Shown here piece by piece: positions 35,937 to 44,890 of a DNA stretch of 64,000 nt. Position 1 is the stretch's first letter. Every line of letters starts with the position of its first letter. Position numbers and translations under genes: made by a program. This DNA comes from Acrocarpospora pleiomorpha (GTDB lineage Bacteria > Actinomycetota > Actinomycetes > Streptosporangiales > Streptosporangiaceae): contig NZ_BLAF01000004.1 of the NCBI RefSeq assembly GCF_009687885.1, forward strand, positions 433,260 to 497,259. The letters are read 5' to 3'. The notes under the pieces were generated by a model, which saw nothing but the letters and a program-made list of their open reading frames with translations, did no database searches and was not told the origin of the DNA.

Positions 35937-36491
35937 CTACGGCTGGGCGGTGACGTACCCGCCCTCGTTCTCCCAGTCGGGTGAGTCCTCCTCGTATGCC
36001 AAGCCGACATCTGGTGCGGTGAAAAGGTGCGCGATGGTGAGGATCTCGGCCGGAACGAAGCCGGTCGTGTCCTCAGCGGCGAGCTTGAGTCCGGCCTCGG
36101 CGGGACCGGTCGCGGTGCCCGGCGGGATGACCAGCAGGACAATCGGTTCCGCGCCTGCCATGCTCATGGTGAGCACATGGGGATCGGCGTGGCCGAACCA
36201 GCCGATTCTCACCTGCCGCCCGCGGGCCGGAAGGCGGTGCGGGATGTGGTCCCACTCGTCCTGGCGCAGACCGATCCGCAGCGTGGTCCCGGCGAGCCGC
36301 TGATCGACGGCGGCGATGAGGCCGGGCAGTTCAGCGGCGGCGTCGCGGGAGTAGGGCCACCACGCTCCGTCCACGGTGACGCGCCGATCCCGTACGGGAT
36401 TCAGGCTGAGCCGGACGGAGGAGTCGACGCGGGGAATCGCGGACGCGACGGGGTTCAGTGGCGTGTAATGAGAAAAAAGTGTTGGCGTCAT
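35937..36491 (-). CDS. DUF5994-like protein (transposon cargo)
   Basis: 184 residues from ATG 36491; the frame is open to 36665 but without a better start. LSLNPVRDRRVTVDGAWWPYSRDAAAELPGLIAAVD, then IRIGWFGHADPHVL-type strands and VLLVIPPGT, match the actinomycete DUF5994 family. Its function is unknown, and relatives often sit near STAS genes. It is 145 bases upstream of the STAS gene on the same strand and could share its transcript. Confidence 0.65.
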   Translation of the reverse strand: MTPTLFSHYTPLNPVASAIPRVDSSVRLSLNPVRDRRVTVDGAWWPYSRDAAAELPGLIAAVDQRLAGTTLRIGLRQDEWDHIPHRLPARGRQVRIGWFGHADPHVLTMSMAGAEPIVLLVIPPGTATGPAEAGLKLAAEDTTGFVPAEILTIAHLFTAPDVGLAYEEDSPDWENEGGYVTAQP

Positions 36492-37123
36492 GGCTTGCCT
36501 GGCCTGTCCGAGCCCCTGAAGGGCCGAAGGTGTATCGCCGTGGGCGACGCCAGCCTGTATGCCAACGCTCGAAAAGTCCTCGGTGCTTTCACCATACCCC
36601 TGATTTTTGGAATCTCGCAATTCTGGAGGTAGATAGGCATTTTGACTTCCAGAAACGCGCCCCAACGAAGGCCGCTGACCACCGAAACGGAGCCTATTTC
36701 ATCCTGTTTCAGGAGGTTAGACGACTGTTGTTGCGAGCCCGGATCCCTGACCTGCCGCAATGGATACGCCAGGGCCCGCCTGGACTTCTCCGCGCCAGCA
36801 CATCGACCCTGCTCATGAGGCCGGGCGGAGGAGGATGAAAAGGCTCACGGCTTCGAGGATCATGCCAGGGCTGGCGCGGGGCCCCCGGCAACCGGCCGTG
36901 CCGCCCTGCTGGAGATGTTCATCATCCCTGTTTGTTTGGCGGTCGGCCCAGCGCCGCGCGAATCTACTGATTGCGGGTGAAGCGGCGGCATCTCCTTTAT
37001 GAATCAGCGGGAATTACCCGGATGTGATCAACAGGACTGTCCTCTTCCACGCCCAAGAAAGGCGATCACGCGCGTGATGACCGTCGCGGACACCCTTGAG
37101 CCGTCGGCTCGCCCGCCTGGATC
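36492..37123. other. 632-bp non-coding cargo region with a palindrome
   Basis: Divergent region between the DUF5994 and ferredoxin reductase genes, noticeably AT-richer than its surroundings at 36560-36720. A perfect 14-bp palindrome ATCACGCGCGTGAT (37065-37078) lies 45 bases before the reductase ATG and is a candidate operator. No gene or RNA was recognised. Confidence 0.5.
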
Positions 37124-38356
37124 ATGACCCGGGCGGGCGACATGCTTGAGAAGCTGAACCGGATCGCGGCCGGATCACGCCCCGTGATCACTTCAGCTTG
37201 GCCGTGGGTTCTGGGGTCGTTGGCCGGGGCCGGGCGGTGGCTGTCGACGCCTCTGTCGCCGGAGGACTACCTGGGATTGCTGGATCCGCTCTGGCCCGCT
37301 GGGGAACTGCGCGGCCGGGTCGAGAGCCTTCGCCCGGAGACCGCCGACGCGGTCACCCTGGTGATCCGCCCGGGCCGTGGCTGGCGGGCGCACCGCCCCG
37401 GCCAATGGGCCCGGATCGGTGTCGAGATTCAGGGACGGCGCCAGTGGCGGACCTACTCGCTGTCCTCACCGCCGCAGCGGCCGGACGGATGTATCACGAT
37501 CACGGTCAAAGCGATCCCGGGCGGGCTCGTCTCCCATCACCTCGCACGGCGTACCCCGCCCGGGACGATCGTCAGGCTGGCCGGGCCGGAGGGCGAGTTC
37601 GTCATCCCGGAGCCGCCACCGCCGCGTCTGCTGTTCCTGACCGCCGGCAGCGGCATCACCCCCGTGATGGCGATGCTGAGCAGCCTGCTGGCCGGCGACA
37701 TCCCCACCGGCCGCGGCACGGCGAAGGCTTCCCCGGCGGGCGCGCCGGCCGTCCACGCCGGGCGGCCGCCGGGGCACCGGCGAGGCGAGCCGCCCGACGT
37801 GGTGCTGGTCCACTCGGCGCCGACACCGCGCGAGGTCATCTTCGGTGAACGCCTGCGGCGCATGGCCGCGCGATCGCCGTACCTGCGGCTGCATGAGCGG
37901 CACACGCGGAGCGCGGGACGGCTCAGGCCGGCGGACCTGGCCGCCCTGTGCCCGGACTGGGCGCGGCGTACCGTCTGGGCGTGCGGGCCGGCCGGGATGC
38001 TCGACGAACTTGCGGCCGAGTGGCCCGGCCCGGCGGATCGGCTGCACGTGGAGCGGTTCGCCGAGTCCATCCGCCCGGCGGCTCCGGCCTCCGGCACGGC
38101 GGGAGGGCACGTGCGTTTCACCACGACCGGCCGGGAGGCCGACGCCGACGGTGTGACGCCGTTGCTGACCGTCGGCGAGAACGCCGGCGTGCTCATGCCC
38201 AGCGGCTGCCGCATGGGCATCTGCCACAGCTGCGTCGTGCCCCTGCGCACCGGCCGGGTACGCGACCTGCGCACCGGCCTGATCCACGGCGAAACGGGCG
38301 ACCTGATCCAGACCTGCGTGTCCGCCGCCGCCGGCCCCGTCGAGCTGGAGATTTGA
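37124..38356 (+). CDS. Ferredoxin-NAD(P) reductase fused to 2Fe-2S ferredoxin (transposon cargo)
   Basis: 410 residues, like M. tuberculosis Rv3230c, the electron donor of the DesA3 desaturase. The FAD-binding domain has RTYSLSSP, and the NAD(P) domain has TAGSGITPVMAML and WACGPAGMLDEL. The C-terminal plant-type ferredoxin binds its cluster with C362-x4-C367-x2-C370 (CRMGICHSC) and C398. An unusual low-complexity insert (about 200-232, GRGTAKASPAGAPAVHAG) lies inside the NAD domain. It is 11 bases upstream of the desaturase gene, so the two form a functional electron-transfer pair. Confidence 0.92.
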   Translation: MTRAGDMLEKLNRIAAGSRPVITSAWPWVLGSLAGAGRWLSTPLSPEDYLGLLDPLWPAGELRGRVESLRPETADAVTLVIRPGRGWRAHRPGQWARIGVEIQGRRQWRTYSLSSPPQRPDGCITITVKAIPGGLVSHHLARRTPPGTIVRLAGPEGEFVIPEPPPPRLLFLTAGSGITPVMAMLSSLLAGDIPTGRGTAKASPAGAPAVHAGRPPGHRRGEPPDVVLVHSAPTPREVIFGERLRRMAARSPYLRLHERHTRSAGRLRPADLAALCPDWARRTVWACGPAGMLDELAAEWPGPADRLHVERFAESIRPAAPASGTAGGHVRFTTTGREADADGVTPLLTVGENAGVLMPSGCRMGICHSCVVPLRTGRVRDLRTGLIHGETGDLIQTCVSAAAGPVELEI

Positions 38357-38367
38357 AAGGAACACAC

Positions 38368-39480
38368 GTGACCGACACAGCACATCTCACCCCGGCCGAC
38401 ATCGAGGAGCTCGGCCGTGAACTGGACAAGATCCGCCAGGAGGTTCTCGCCGACCTCGGCGAACGGGACGCCCGCTACATCCGCGCCGTCATCGCCGCCC
38501 AGCGCACGCTGGAGCTGGGCGGCCGGGCGCTGCTGCTGGCCGCCTGGCTACCGCCCGCCTGGGCCGCCGGGACGGCGGCACTGGCCACCGCGAAGATCCT
38601 GGAGAACATGGAGATCGGCCACAACGTCCTGCACGGGCAGTGGGACTGGATGCGCGACCCGAAAATCCACTCCACCACCTGGGAATGGGACATCGCCTGC
38701 CCGGCCAGCCTGTGGAAACACTCCCACAATGTCATCCACCACACCTGGACCAACGTGCTCGGCAAGGACCGGGACATCGGCTACTCGGCGTTGCGGATCA
38801 CCCCGGAGCAGCACTGGCATCCGGTCTACCTCGCCCAGCCGTTCTACAACGCGCTGCTGGCCCTGTTCTTCGAGTACGGCATCGCGATCTACGACCTCGA
38901 ACTCGAACGCGTCGCCTCCGGGGACAAGAGCCTGACCGAAGCCCTGGCCCAGCTGCGCGTGGTGGCCGGCAAGGCGCGACGCCAGATCATCAAGGACTAC
39001 CTGGCCTTCCCGCTGCTCGCCGGACCGGCCTTCCTGCCCGCCCTGCTGGGCAACCTGACCGCGAACCTGGCCCGCAACGTGTGGGCCCACACCATCATCT
39101 TCTGCGGCCACTTCCCCGACGGCGCCGAAGTCTTCACCGAGGACCGCCTCCAGGGCGAAACCCCGGGTGAATGGTATCTGCGCCAGCTGCTCGGCTCCTG
39201 CAACATCGACGGCGGCCGCCTGTTCCACATCATGAGCGGCAACCTGAGCCACCAGATCGAACACCACCTGTTCCCCGACCTGCCCAGCAACCGGTACGCC
39301 GAGATCGCGCCCCGGGTCCGGGCCCTGTGCGACCGGTTCGGCCTGGCCTACACCAGCGATTCCCTGACCCGCCAGGCGGGCTCGGTGTGGAAGCGCGTCC
39401 TGCGGCTGGCACTGCCGGGACCCCGCGCACGGCCACCGGCGGTCACCCCGCCGGCCAGAAGGCTCCATGCCGTGGCCTGA
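38368..39480 (+). CDS. Membrane fatty-acid desaturase, DesA3/linoleoyl-CoA type (transposon cargo)
   Basis: 370 residues from GTG 38368, preceded by GAAAGGAA; the frame upstream is a shadow of the reductase. Di-iron boxes: H85-NVL-H89, H118-S-H120-NVI-H124-H125 and H295-QIE-H299-H300. There are four hydrophobic segments. The last box, SHQIEHHLFPDLPSNRY, is diagnostic of front-end/DesA3-like enzymes. In mycobacteria DesA3 makes oleoyl-CoA from stearoyl-CoA with Rv3230c. This is the second desaturase in the element, and the two enzymes belong to different subfamilies. Confidence 0.92.
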   Translation: MTDTAHLTPADIEELGRELDKIRQEVLADLGERDARYIRAVIAAQRTLELGGRALLLAAWLPPAWAAGTAALATAKILENMEIGHNVLHGQWDWMRDPKIHSTTWEWDIACPASLWKHSHNVIHHTWTNVLGKDRDIGYSALRITPEQHWHPVYLAQPFYNALLALFFEYGIAIYDLELERVASGDKSLTEALAQLRVVAGKARRQIIKDYLAFPLLAGPAFLPALLGNLTANLARNVWAHTIIFCGHFPDGAEVFTEDRLQGETPGEWYLRQLLGSCNIDGGRLFHIMSGNLSHQIEHHLFPDLPSNRYAEIAPRVRALCDRFGLAYTSDSLTRQAGSVWKRVLRLALPGPRARPPAVTPPARRLHAVA

Positions 39481-39565
39481 CCGGAAGAACTGTGTCGATG
39501 GCTGAGCGGCTCAGGGCTCGTGACACCGGATGCCGTGCGGAGTCGCTGGCCACCACCCGGACCGG

Positions 39566-39690
39566 CAGTGTGACACAGAACTTAGATTATCTGTCACACT
39601 GGCGCTCGTCGGATCGTGTCCGCCCAGCTCGCCCTCCGCCGCCGGGAGGGCGACTCGGCAACATTATGTGTCACATCGCCTGTCAGGAGG
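39566..39690. other. Candidate recombinase resolution site (IRS-like repeats)
   Basis: CAGTGTGACA (39566-39575) and its inverse TGTCACACTG (39592-39601) flank a 16-base AT-rich spacer. A further partial copy, TGTGTCACA, is at 39667-39675, with TGTCA again at 39681. A core inverted repeat plus extra arm copies just before a tyrosine recombinase gene resembles the TnpI/IRS design. A repressor operator is the alternative. Confidence 0.55.
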
Positions 39691-39696
39691 ACGCCC

Positions 39697-40674
39697 GTGT
39701 CCGTCGTGGCCTTCCCCGGCCAGCCCGACTCCGTCCCCGACCCAGCCACCGGCGCGACGACCGGCATGACGACGATGGTCGCGGTTGAGCGCTTTCTCGA
39801 CTCCATCACCGCGACCACCACCCGCGTCGGCTACGCCGAGACCCTCGCCCGGCTGACCGCTGTGGCCGGCCCCGCACATCCCGTCGCCACCCTGGCCCCC
39901 GAGCACTACGCCGAGGTGATGGACCGCTGGAAGACCGCGGCAGCCGCCACCTGGAACCGGCACCTGTCCGCTCTGTGCTCCTTCACCACCTGGGGCCAGC
40001 GCCAGGAACTGCTGGCCACCAACCCGGCCCGGCGCCTGGAACGCCGCAAACCCGCCCGCCGCGGCGACCGCGCCATCCCAGCCGCCCGGCTGGAGACGCT
40101 GTTCACCGGCCCCGCCCACGCCCTGCGGGAACGGGTGCTGTGGAGGCTGTTGTACGACACGGCCGCCCGCGCCGAGGAAATCCTCACCCTCAACGTCGAA
40201 GACCTCGACCTGGAATTCCGCCGCGCCCGCGTCGTCTCCAAGGGCGGCGCCCTCGAATACGTGCACTGGGCCACCCCCACCGCCCGGCTCCTGCCCCGCC
40301 TACTGGCCGGCCGCACCGGCGGACCGGTGTTCCTGGCCGACCGGCGCGCTCCTGCCTCCGGACCCCGCACACCCGCAGCCGCCGACATCGACCCGACCAC
40401 CGGGCACGGCCGGCTGTCCTACCCCCGCGCCGAATACCTGTTCAAGACCGCCTCGGCCACGCTCGACCCGCACCGGCAGGGATGGACGCTCCACCAGCTC
40501 CGCCACAGCGCGCTCCAGCATCTGGCCCAAGCCGGCCGCACCGCGCCCGAACTGCAGGCCAAGAGCCGCCATCAGCACCTGGCCAGCCTCGGCCGCTACG
40601 TCCGCCTCGGCGAAGAGACCTCCGCCCGCGTCACCGCCGAAGCCGACCCCATCCAGCGCCGCCGTCCTCGCTGA
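39697..40674 (+). CDS. Tyrosine recombinase (TnpI-like resolvase)
   Basis: 325 residues from GTG 39697, preceded by CAGGAGG; the frame is open to 39616 but crosses the repeat array. The N-terminal SAM-like core-binding domain spans about 28-120. Catalytic residues visible: R158 (AARAEE), K182 (SKGG), H266-x2-R269 (LHQLRHS), H294 (SRHQH) and Y301 (GRYVRLG). It would resolve cointegrates of the transposon. It lies next to the right inverted repeat, with its site just upstream. Confidence 0.88.
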   Translation: MSVVAFPGQPDSVPDPATGATTGMTTMVAVERFLDSITATTTRVGYAETLARLTAVAGPAHPVATLAPEHYAEVMDRWKTAAAATWNRHLSALCSFTTWGQRQELLATNPARRLERRKPARRGDRAIPAARLETLFTGPAHALRERVLWRLLYDTAARAEEILTLNVEDLDLEFRRARVVSKGGALEYVHWATPTARLLPRLLAGRTGGPVFLADRRAPASGPRTPAAADIDPTTGHGRLSYPRAEYLFKTASATLDPHRQGWTLHQLRHSALQHLAQAGRTAPELQAKSRHQHLASLGRYVRLGEETSARVTAEADPIQRRRPR

Positions 40675-40736
40675 CCCTGCCGCCTGTTGACACCGTAAGC
40701 GAACCGAGACCTCAGCCATAGAGCCGTGCATTGTCG

Positions 40737-40786
40737 CAGGTCAGCGGTATATCCGTTGGAAATTTCTTCATTGCTACCGGGACCCC
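40737..40786. repeat. Right terminal inverted repeat (50 bp)
   Basis: Exact reverse complement of 31665-31714, ending ...ACCGGGACCCC at 40786. Confidence 0.9.
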
Positions 40787-40791
40787 TGCTA
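40787..40791. repeat. Right target-site duplication TGCTA
   Basis: Same five bases as 31660-31664, directly after the right inverted repeat. Confidence 0.9.
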
Positions 40792-42560
40792 GTGCGGCTG
40801 GTCGGGGAGGTGCGGCGGGCGGAGAACGAACGGCTGCACGCTCTGCTGGCGGGCCGGTTGCCGGACGGCATGCGGCAGGCGCTGGCCGGGTTGCTGACGG
40901 TGCCGGAGGGGGCGCGCCGTTCGGAGCTGGAGCGGCTGCGCACGCCGCCGGTCAAGGCGTCGAGCCGGGTGATGGTCGAGGAGCTGCGGCGGGTGGCCGA
41001 GATCGCCGGGCTCGGCGTGGGCGCGGTGGCCACCGATCCGGTGCCGGCGGTCAAGCTGGCGGCGCTGGCCCGCTACGGGCTGGCCGCCAAGGCGCCCACC
41101 CTGCGCGACCTGGCCGAGCCCCGCAAGGGCGCGACACTGCTGGCCACCGTGCGCCACCTGGAGACCTCCTCGGTCGACGACGCGCTGGACGTGCTGGATC
41201 TGCTGATCACCTCCCACCTGCTGGCCCGCGCCGAGCGTGCGGGCAAGGCCGAGCAGCTGCGCACCTTCCCGAAGTTGCGTAAGGCAGCGCGGACCATGGC
41301 CTCGGCGATGGAGGTGCTGATGACCACCCCCGAGGCCACCGAAGAACGGCTGGTGTCGCTGGTGGAGGCGTGGAAGGCCATCGAGGAGGTGGTGCCTCGC
41401 GAAAAACTGGCGGCCGCGGTGGAGACGGTGGCCGCCTTCGTGCCGGTCACCGATGACGACGCGGCCGCCGAGTGGCGGGCCGAGCTGGTCAAGCGCTACC
41501 GCACGGTGCAGGGCTTCATCGAGCCGCTGCTGACCACGATCCGGTTCCGCGCGCTGGAGGCCGGGACCCGGGTGCTGGCCATGGTGGGTGCCGCCGCCGT
41601 GATGGCCAAGAGCCGCCGCCGGTACGGCCCGGACGACATCACCGCGCACGAGCATCTGATCACCGGGTCGTGGCGGCCGCTGGTCTATCGCAACCCCGAC
41701 CTTCCCGACGGGCAGATCGACAAGGCCGCGTTCGTGCTGTGCGCGCTGAGCACCTGCACCAGGCATTACGCCGTCGGGACGTGTTCGCCGAAGGGTCGGA
41801 GCGGTGGAGCGACCCGCGGGCCCGCCTCCTGGACGGGGATGCGTGGGAGCAGGCCCGGCCCCGCGTGCTGATCTCGCTGGAGCAGGAGATCGAACCGGCC
41901 GGGCACCTGGCTGAACTGGCCGGCGCGCTGGAGGGCGCGTACGCGCGGGTGCTGGACGGGCTCGGCGTGAACACCGCGGTGCAGTTCGTCGGCGGCCGGC
42001 TCCAGCTGGAGCGGCTCGGCGCGCTGGCCGAGCCGCCGCTGATGAAGCAGCTGCGCGCGCTGGTGGACGGGATGCTGCCCTGGGTGGACTTCCCCGAGCT
42101 GCTGCTGGAGGTCTTCGACCGCACCGGCCTGCCCGCCGACTTCACCCACATCTCCGGCGCCGACACCACGATGGAGGACTTCCCGATGAGCCTGGCGGCG
42201 TTGATCGTGGCCGAGGCGTGCAATGTCGGCCTGGTCCCGATCGAGAAGCCGAACGTGCCCGCCCTGACCCGGGCCCGGCTGCAGCAGGTCGACCAGGGCT
42301 ACCTGCGCGGCGAGACGATCGCGGCGGCCAACGCCCGCCTCATCGCTACCCAGGCCGACATCGACGTCGTCTCCGCTTGGGGCAGCGGGCACATCGCCTC
42401 CGCCGACGGGTTGCGCTTCGTGGTCCCGGTGGCCAACCTGCACACCGGCAACAACCCGCTCTACTTCGCCCGCCAGCGCGGCGCGACCTGGCTGAACGTG
42501 GTCAACGACCAGGTGATGGGCATCGGCGGGCTGGTGGTGCCCGGCACGCTGCGCGGCTAA
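40792..42560 (+). pseudogene. Host Tn3-type transposase, 3' part, frameshifted and truncated
   Basis: Resumes in phase with the 5' part: ...ITVL joined to VRLVGEVRRAENERLHALLAG. Long Tn3 transposase homology follows. Near 41747 a one-base loss (GCGCTGAGCACC where GCGCTGGAGCACC is expected) shifts the frame into HQALRRRDVFAEGSERWSDP. It then runs through the catalytic core start (FTHISGADTTMEDF...WGSGHIASADGLRFVVPVANLHTG) and stops early at GGLVVPGTLRG. The last third, including the glutamate helix, is missing. This element was dead or dying independently of the insertion. Confidence 0.85.
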
Positions 42561-42689
42561 GAAGATCGCTGAACTCGTCGCCTTGTAGGGGTGGGAACCG
42601 AATACGCCAGAAAGGGCCCGCGAGGCCGGGTAGTGGCTGATCGGCCCGCTTTGCTCAGCCGGACATGATCAGCCCAGCCGGACGTGAGG

Positions 42690-42930
42690 GCAGAGGTGTT
42701 TCTGCCTGTAGCCACCGCTCTGGCCGAGCTCGGCCGCGGGTACGGGGTGCGGCGGCACGACGGGACCCCCGTGCTGGACTGGGCCCCGGACGGCGAGGGC
42801 GTGGTGGTGCGCACCCCGCACGGCGCCGTGCGGGCCGCCCGCCTGGTGGTCTGCGCCGGGCCGTGGACCGGGTCGCTGATCCCGGCGTTCGCGGACGTGC
42901 TGCGCGTGATCCGGATCGTCAACATCCACG
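42690..42930 (+). pseudogene. Sarcosine/N-methyltryptophan-oxidase-like FAD oxidoreductase fragment
   Basis: Frame reads ALAELGRGYGVRRHDGTPVL, VVVRTPHGAVRAARLVVCAG and PWTGSLIPAFADVLRV. This is the middle part of a DAO-family enzyme (RLVVCAGPWTG is diagnostic). No FAD-binding start or C-terminus is present. Confidence 0.6.
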
Positions 42931-43115
42931 TGGGGTCGTCGGTCCCCTCCACGCTCGCGCCGCCAGCCCTGGGCAGCTTCTCCGTGGATGTCCCGGATGT
43001 CGGACCACAGCGCTGGTGCAGCGGGTCGGTGTAGGGCTGCTCGACCCAGGCCAGTCCGCAGCGGCGGCAGGGCTGGTAGTCGACGGCGAACACGGCCTGG
43101 CCGTCGAGGTGGGCG
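42930..43115 (-). pseudogene. Fragment with CRRCG motif, frameshifted
   Basis: Minus strand: VFAVDYQPCRRCGLAWVEQPYTDP, then LHQRC and, after a frame change, ALWSDIRDIHGEAAQGW. This resembles the end of a small actinomycete acetyltransferase-like family, but the assignment is weak. The rest of 42561-43258 shows no gene. Confidence 0.35.
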
Positions 43116-43258
43116 GCACGCTCGCGCTAGCCGGGCCGCTCCTGCGAGGCTGTATCCCCACCAGCCGGAGGCGACCGGAGCCTCCTGTGGCTGGTTGAGC
43201 CTTTCGCCGCTGATCCATCGCAGGGCCGCGCGCCACGAACCCAGGCCGGACTCACGAC

Positions 43259-44007
43259 TCACCGTGCCGGCCTGCCTGGCCAAGTGCCGGGCCACGCCCT
43301 CCCTGCCGGTGCGGTGAGAGCGGTGTCGAGTCGTTGCTGGTAGACCCGGTAGGCCTTGCGGTCGGCGGAGGCCGCGCCCTCGGCGCCCAGGGCCGCCGCG
43401 GCGGCGAGCAGCGACTGGTGGACCTGCGGGGTGGCGGTGAGGTGCAGGGTGAAGCCCTGGCCGCGCCGCACCTCGCGGCCGGCGGCGATCGCGGAACGCT
43501 CGGCCTCACCCAGATTTTCGTTGCTGCGTAGGTGATTGGCGAGTTGGCCGGGCATCTCCAGCACCACCGGTACCGGCTCGCCGGGCTGCCGCGGCGCACG
43601 TCCGGGCTGCAGGTCGGCCACAGCGGTGCGGATGGCAACCCGGCTCACCTCGTGTTCGCGGGCAAGCGCGGCGATGCTGGCGCCGTCGCGAAACGCGGTA
43701 CGCACGTCGTCCAGGACGCCGAGCTCCACGACGCGGGAACGGCGGCCGGAGCGGCTGCCCGTGTCCCAGGCAGCGACAAGACCTTCTCGGGTGAGTTCGT
43801 TCTGCAGGTCGCGCTGGAACTGCCCGACTGAGACCAGCACGTTGACCAGCATGGTGGTGGTCGCGTCGGTGGCGGCCAGGTCGACGATGCCCGACAGCGG
43901 CCCGGACAGCACCCGCAGCGCCGTGCCGTGGGCGCGGCACCACTCGCGCACGGCGAGTGGGTGCTCTGCTCGTCGGTCGACACCCGCGTGTAGAACAGCT
44001 CCGCCAT
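43259..44007 (-). pseudogene. Serine recombinase (Tn3 resolvase type), internally deleted
   Basis: The start MAELFYTRVSTDEQST (ATG 44007) carries the resolvase catalytic serine motif. The frame then breaks near 43950, and the other frame resumes at VREWCRAHGTALRVLSGPLS through LVSVGQFQRDLQNELTREGL and a C-terminal HTH-like RTAFRDGASIAALAREHEVS. About 60-70 residues between the two blocks are absent. It is probably inactive. It belongs to the relic whose tnpA start is at 44515. Confidence 0.7.
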
Positions 44008-44039
44008 GCCCGGAAGCTCCCGTTTCTGTCGGTGCGCCC

Positions 44040-44175
44040 TGTTGATCATGGTTCTATCTGTCGCCAAACCCTGTCGTCAACTCCGATCGGATCTCATTGG
44101 ATCGGAGGACCTGTTTCCGCATGATCGTCGCGTTCTCGGTGCCCTGTCGTCAAAGGGTCCTTTGAAGACGACAAC
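44040..44175. other. res-like repeat region of the third Tn3 relic
   Basis: CCCTGTCGTCAA occurs twice (44069-44080 and 44142-44153). CTCCGATC...GATCGGAG forms an inverted repeat at 44081-44107, and a near-palindrome GTCGTCAAAGG...GAAGACGAC spans the tnpA-fragment end. The position between resolvase and transposase starts fits a res site. Confidence 0.45.
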
Positions 44176-44515
44176 GGACGACCATCAGGGATGTCGCGAA
44201 TGCGCACAAAGCGGTGGCACCTGCTTGCTCGGTTGCGTCCGGCACCGGCGACCTGCTGCTGGTACCACGGCGGTGATCAGCACGGATCCCGGCGATCGGC
44301 AGTTCGAGCTGGCGGAGGCCGCAGCCGTGGAGGGCGTCAGCGGCTGGCACCGCTGGCCGCACCGGTGGCCGCACCGGTGGCCCAGGGCCTGCAGGGTCGA
44401 CGAACGCCACATCCGCCGGCGTCAGCGTGAAGAACCGGGCTAACTCGTCCCGGCCGATCTCCGGGAACTCCCGCAGAAGCTCAAGCTCCTCGTCCGCGAA
44501 CACCTGCGTCGCCAC
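44150..44515 (-). pseudogene. Tn3-type tnpA, first ~45 codons
   Basis: MATQVFADEELELLREFPEI and GRDELARFFTLTPADVAFVDP match the start of the tnpA at 31.8 kb. From about 44385 the sequence turns into unrelated proline/alanine-rich reading with a 12-base tandem repeat (ACCGGTGCGGCC). It is a truncated copy. 44516-44890 holds only an inverted repeat CGCAGATA/TATCTGCG (44527-44556) and a TTGACA box (44738). Confidence 0.7.
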
Positions 44516-44890
44516 GCACGACGCTACCGCAGATAATCAGCCACTATCTGCGATAGCTCATCAAGATCAACCTCCATCGCTAATTTCTGCACTCAGCCTC
44601 CTCGAAGGCCTTCCTATCTCAAAACGACAAATCCACAACTGTGCGTCAGCGGCGGGAAGCCACCGCTGGTGGTGGGGTGTGGGACTGCTCCTCGCTTGAC
44701 GTGGCCAGAAGTTACAACACCGCGACCTAGCGGGCGTTGACATGGCCCAATTAAAATGGGACGTTCGCAGAACGCACACTAGAGCGCGGTGTGCACACGC
44801 CTAAGTTATGCTGCCGGTTCAACCTTTGCCGAGTGGTGATCGCATCCCCGCACGTGCTGCCATCGCAACAGCGATTGGAGAAGTAAGCGG

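Larger units (their letters stand above)
31665..40786. mobile_element. Tn3-family transposon carrying fatty-acid desaturase cargo
   Basis: 9,122 bp bounded by perfect 50-bp inverted repeats that begin GGGGTCCCGGTAGC, flanked by TGCTA target duplications. It contains a Tn3-type tnpA, a leftward STAS/desaturase operon with a DUF5994-like gene behind it, a rightward ferredoxin reductase/desaturase pair, and a tyrosine recombinase (TnpI-like) with a nearby repeat array. The insertion splits another Tn3 transposase gene, and precise excision restores its frame. TnpI-type Tn3 relatives such as Tn4430 use tyrosine recombinase resolution. Lipid desaturation cargo is not a passenger type I know for this family. 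Confidence 0.9.

Noticed and set aside
37124-39480. Ring-hydroxylating oxygenase reductase plus alkane hydroxylase
   Set aside because: The histidine pattern HxxxH/HSHNVIHH/HQIEHH and the Rv3230c-like reductase match DesA3-type desaturases better than AlkB.
44150-44515. Small intact regulatory gene of 121 residues
   Set aside because: Only its first ~45 residues are conserved and they are a Tn3 transposase start; the rest is unrelated low-complexity reading.
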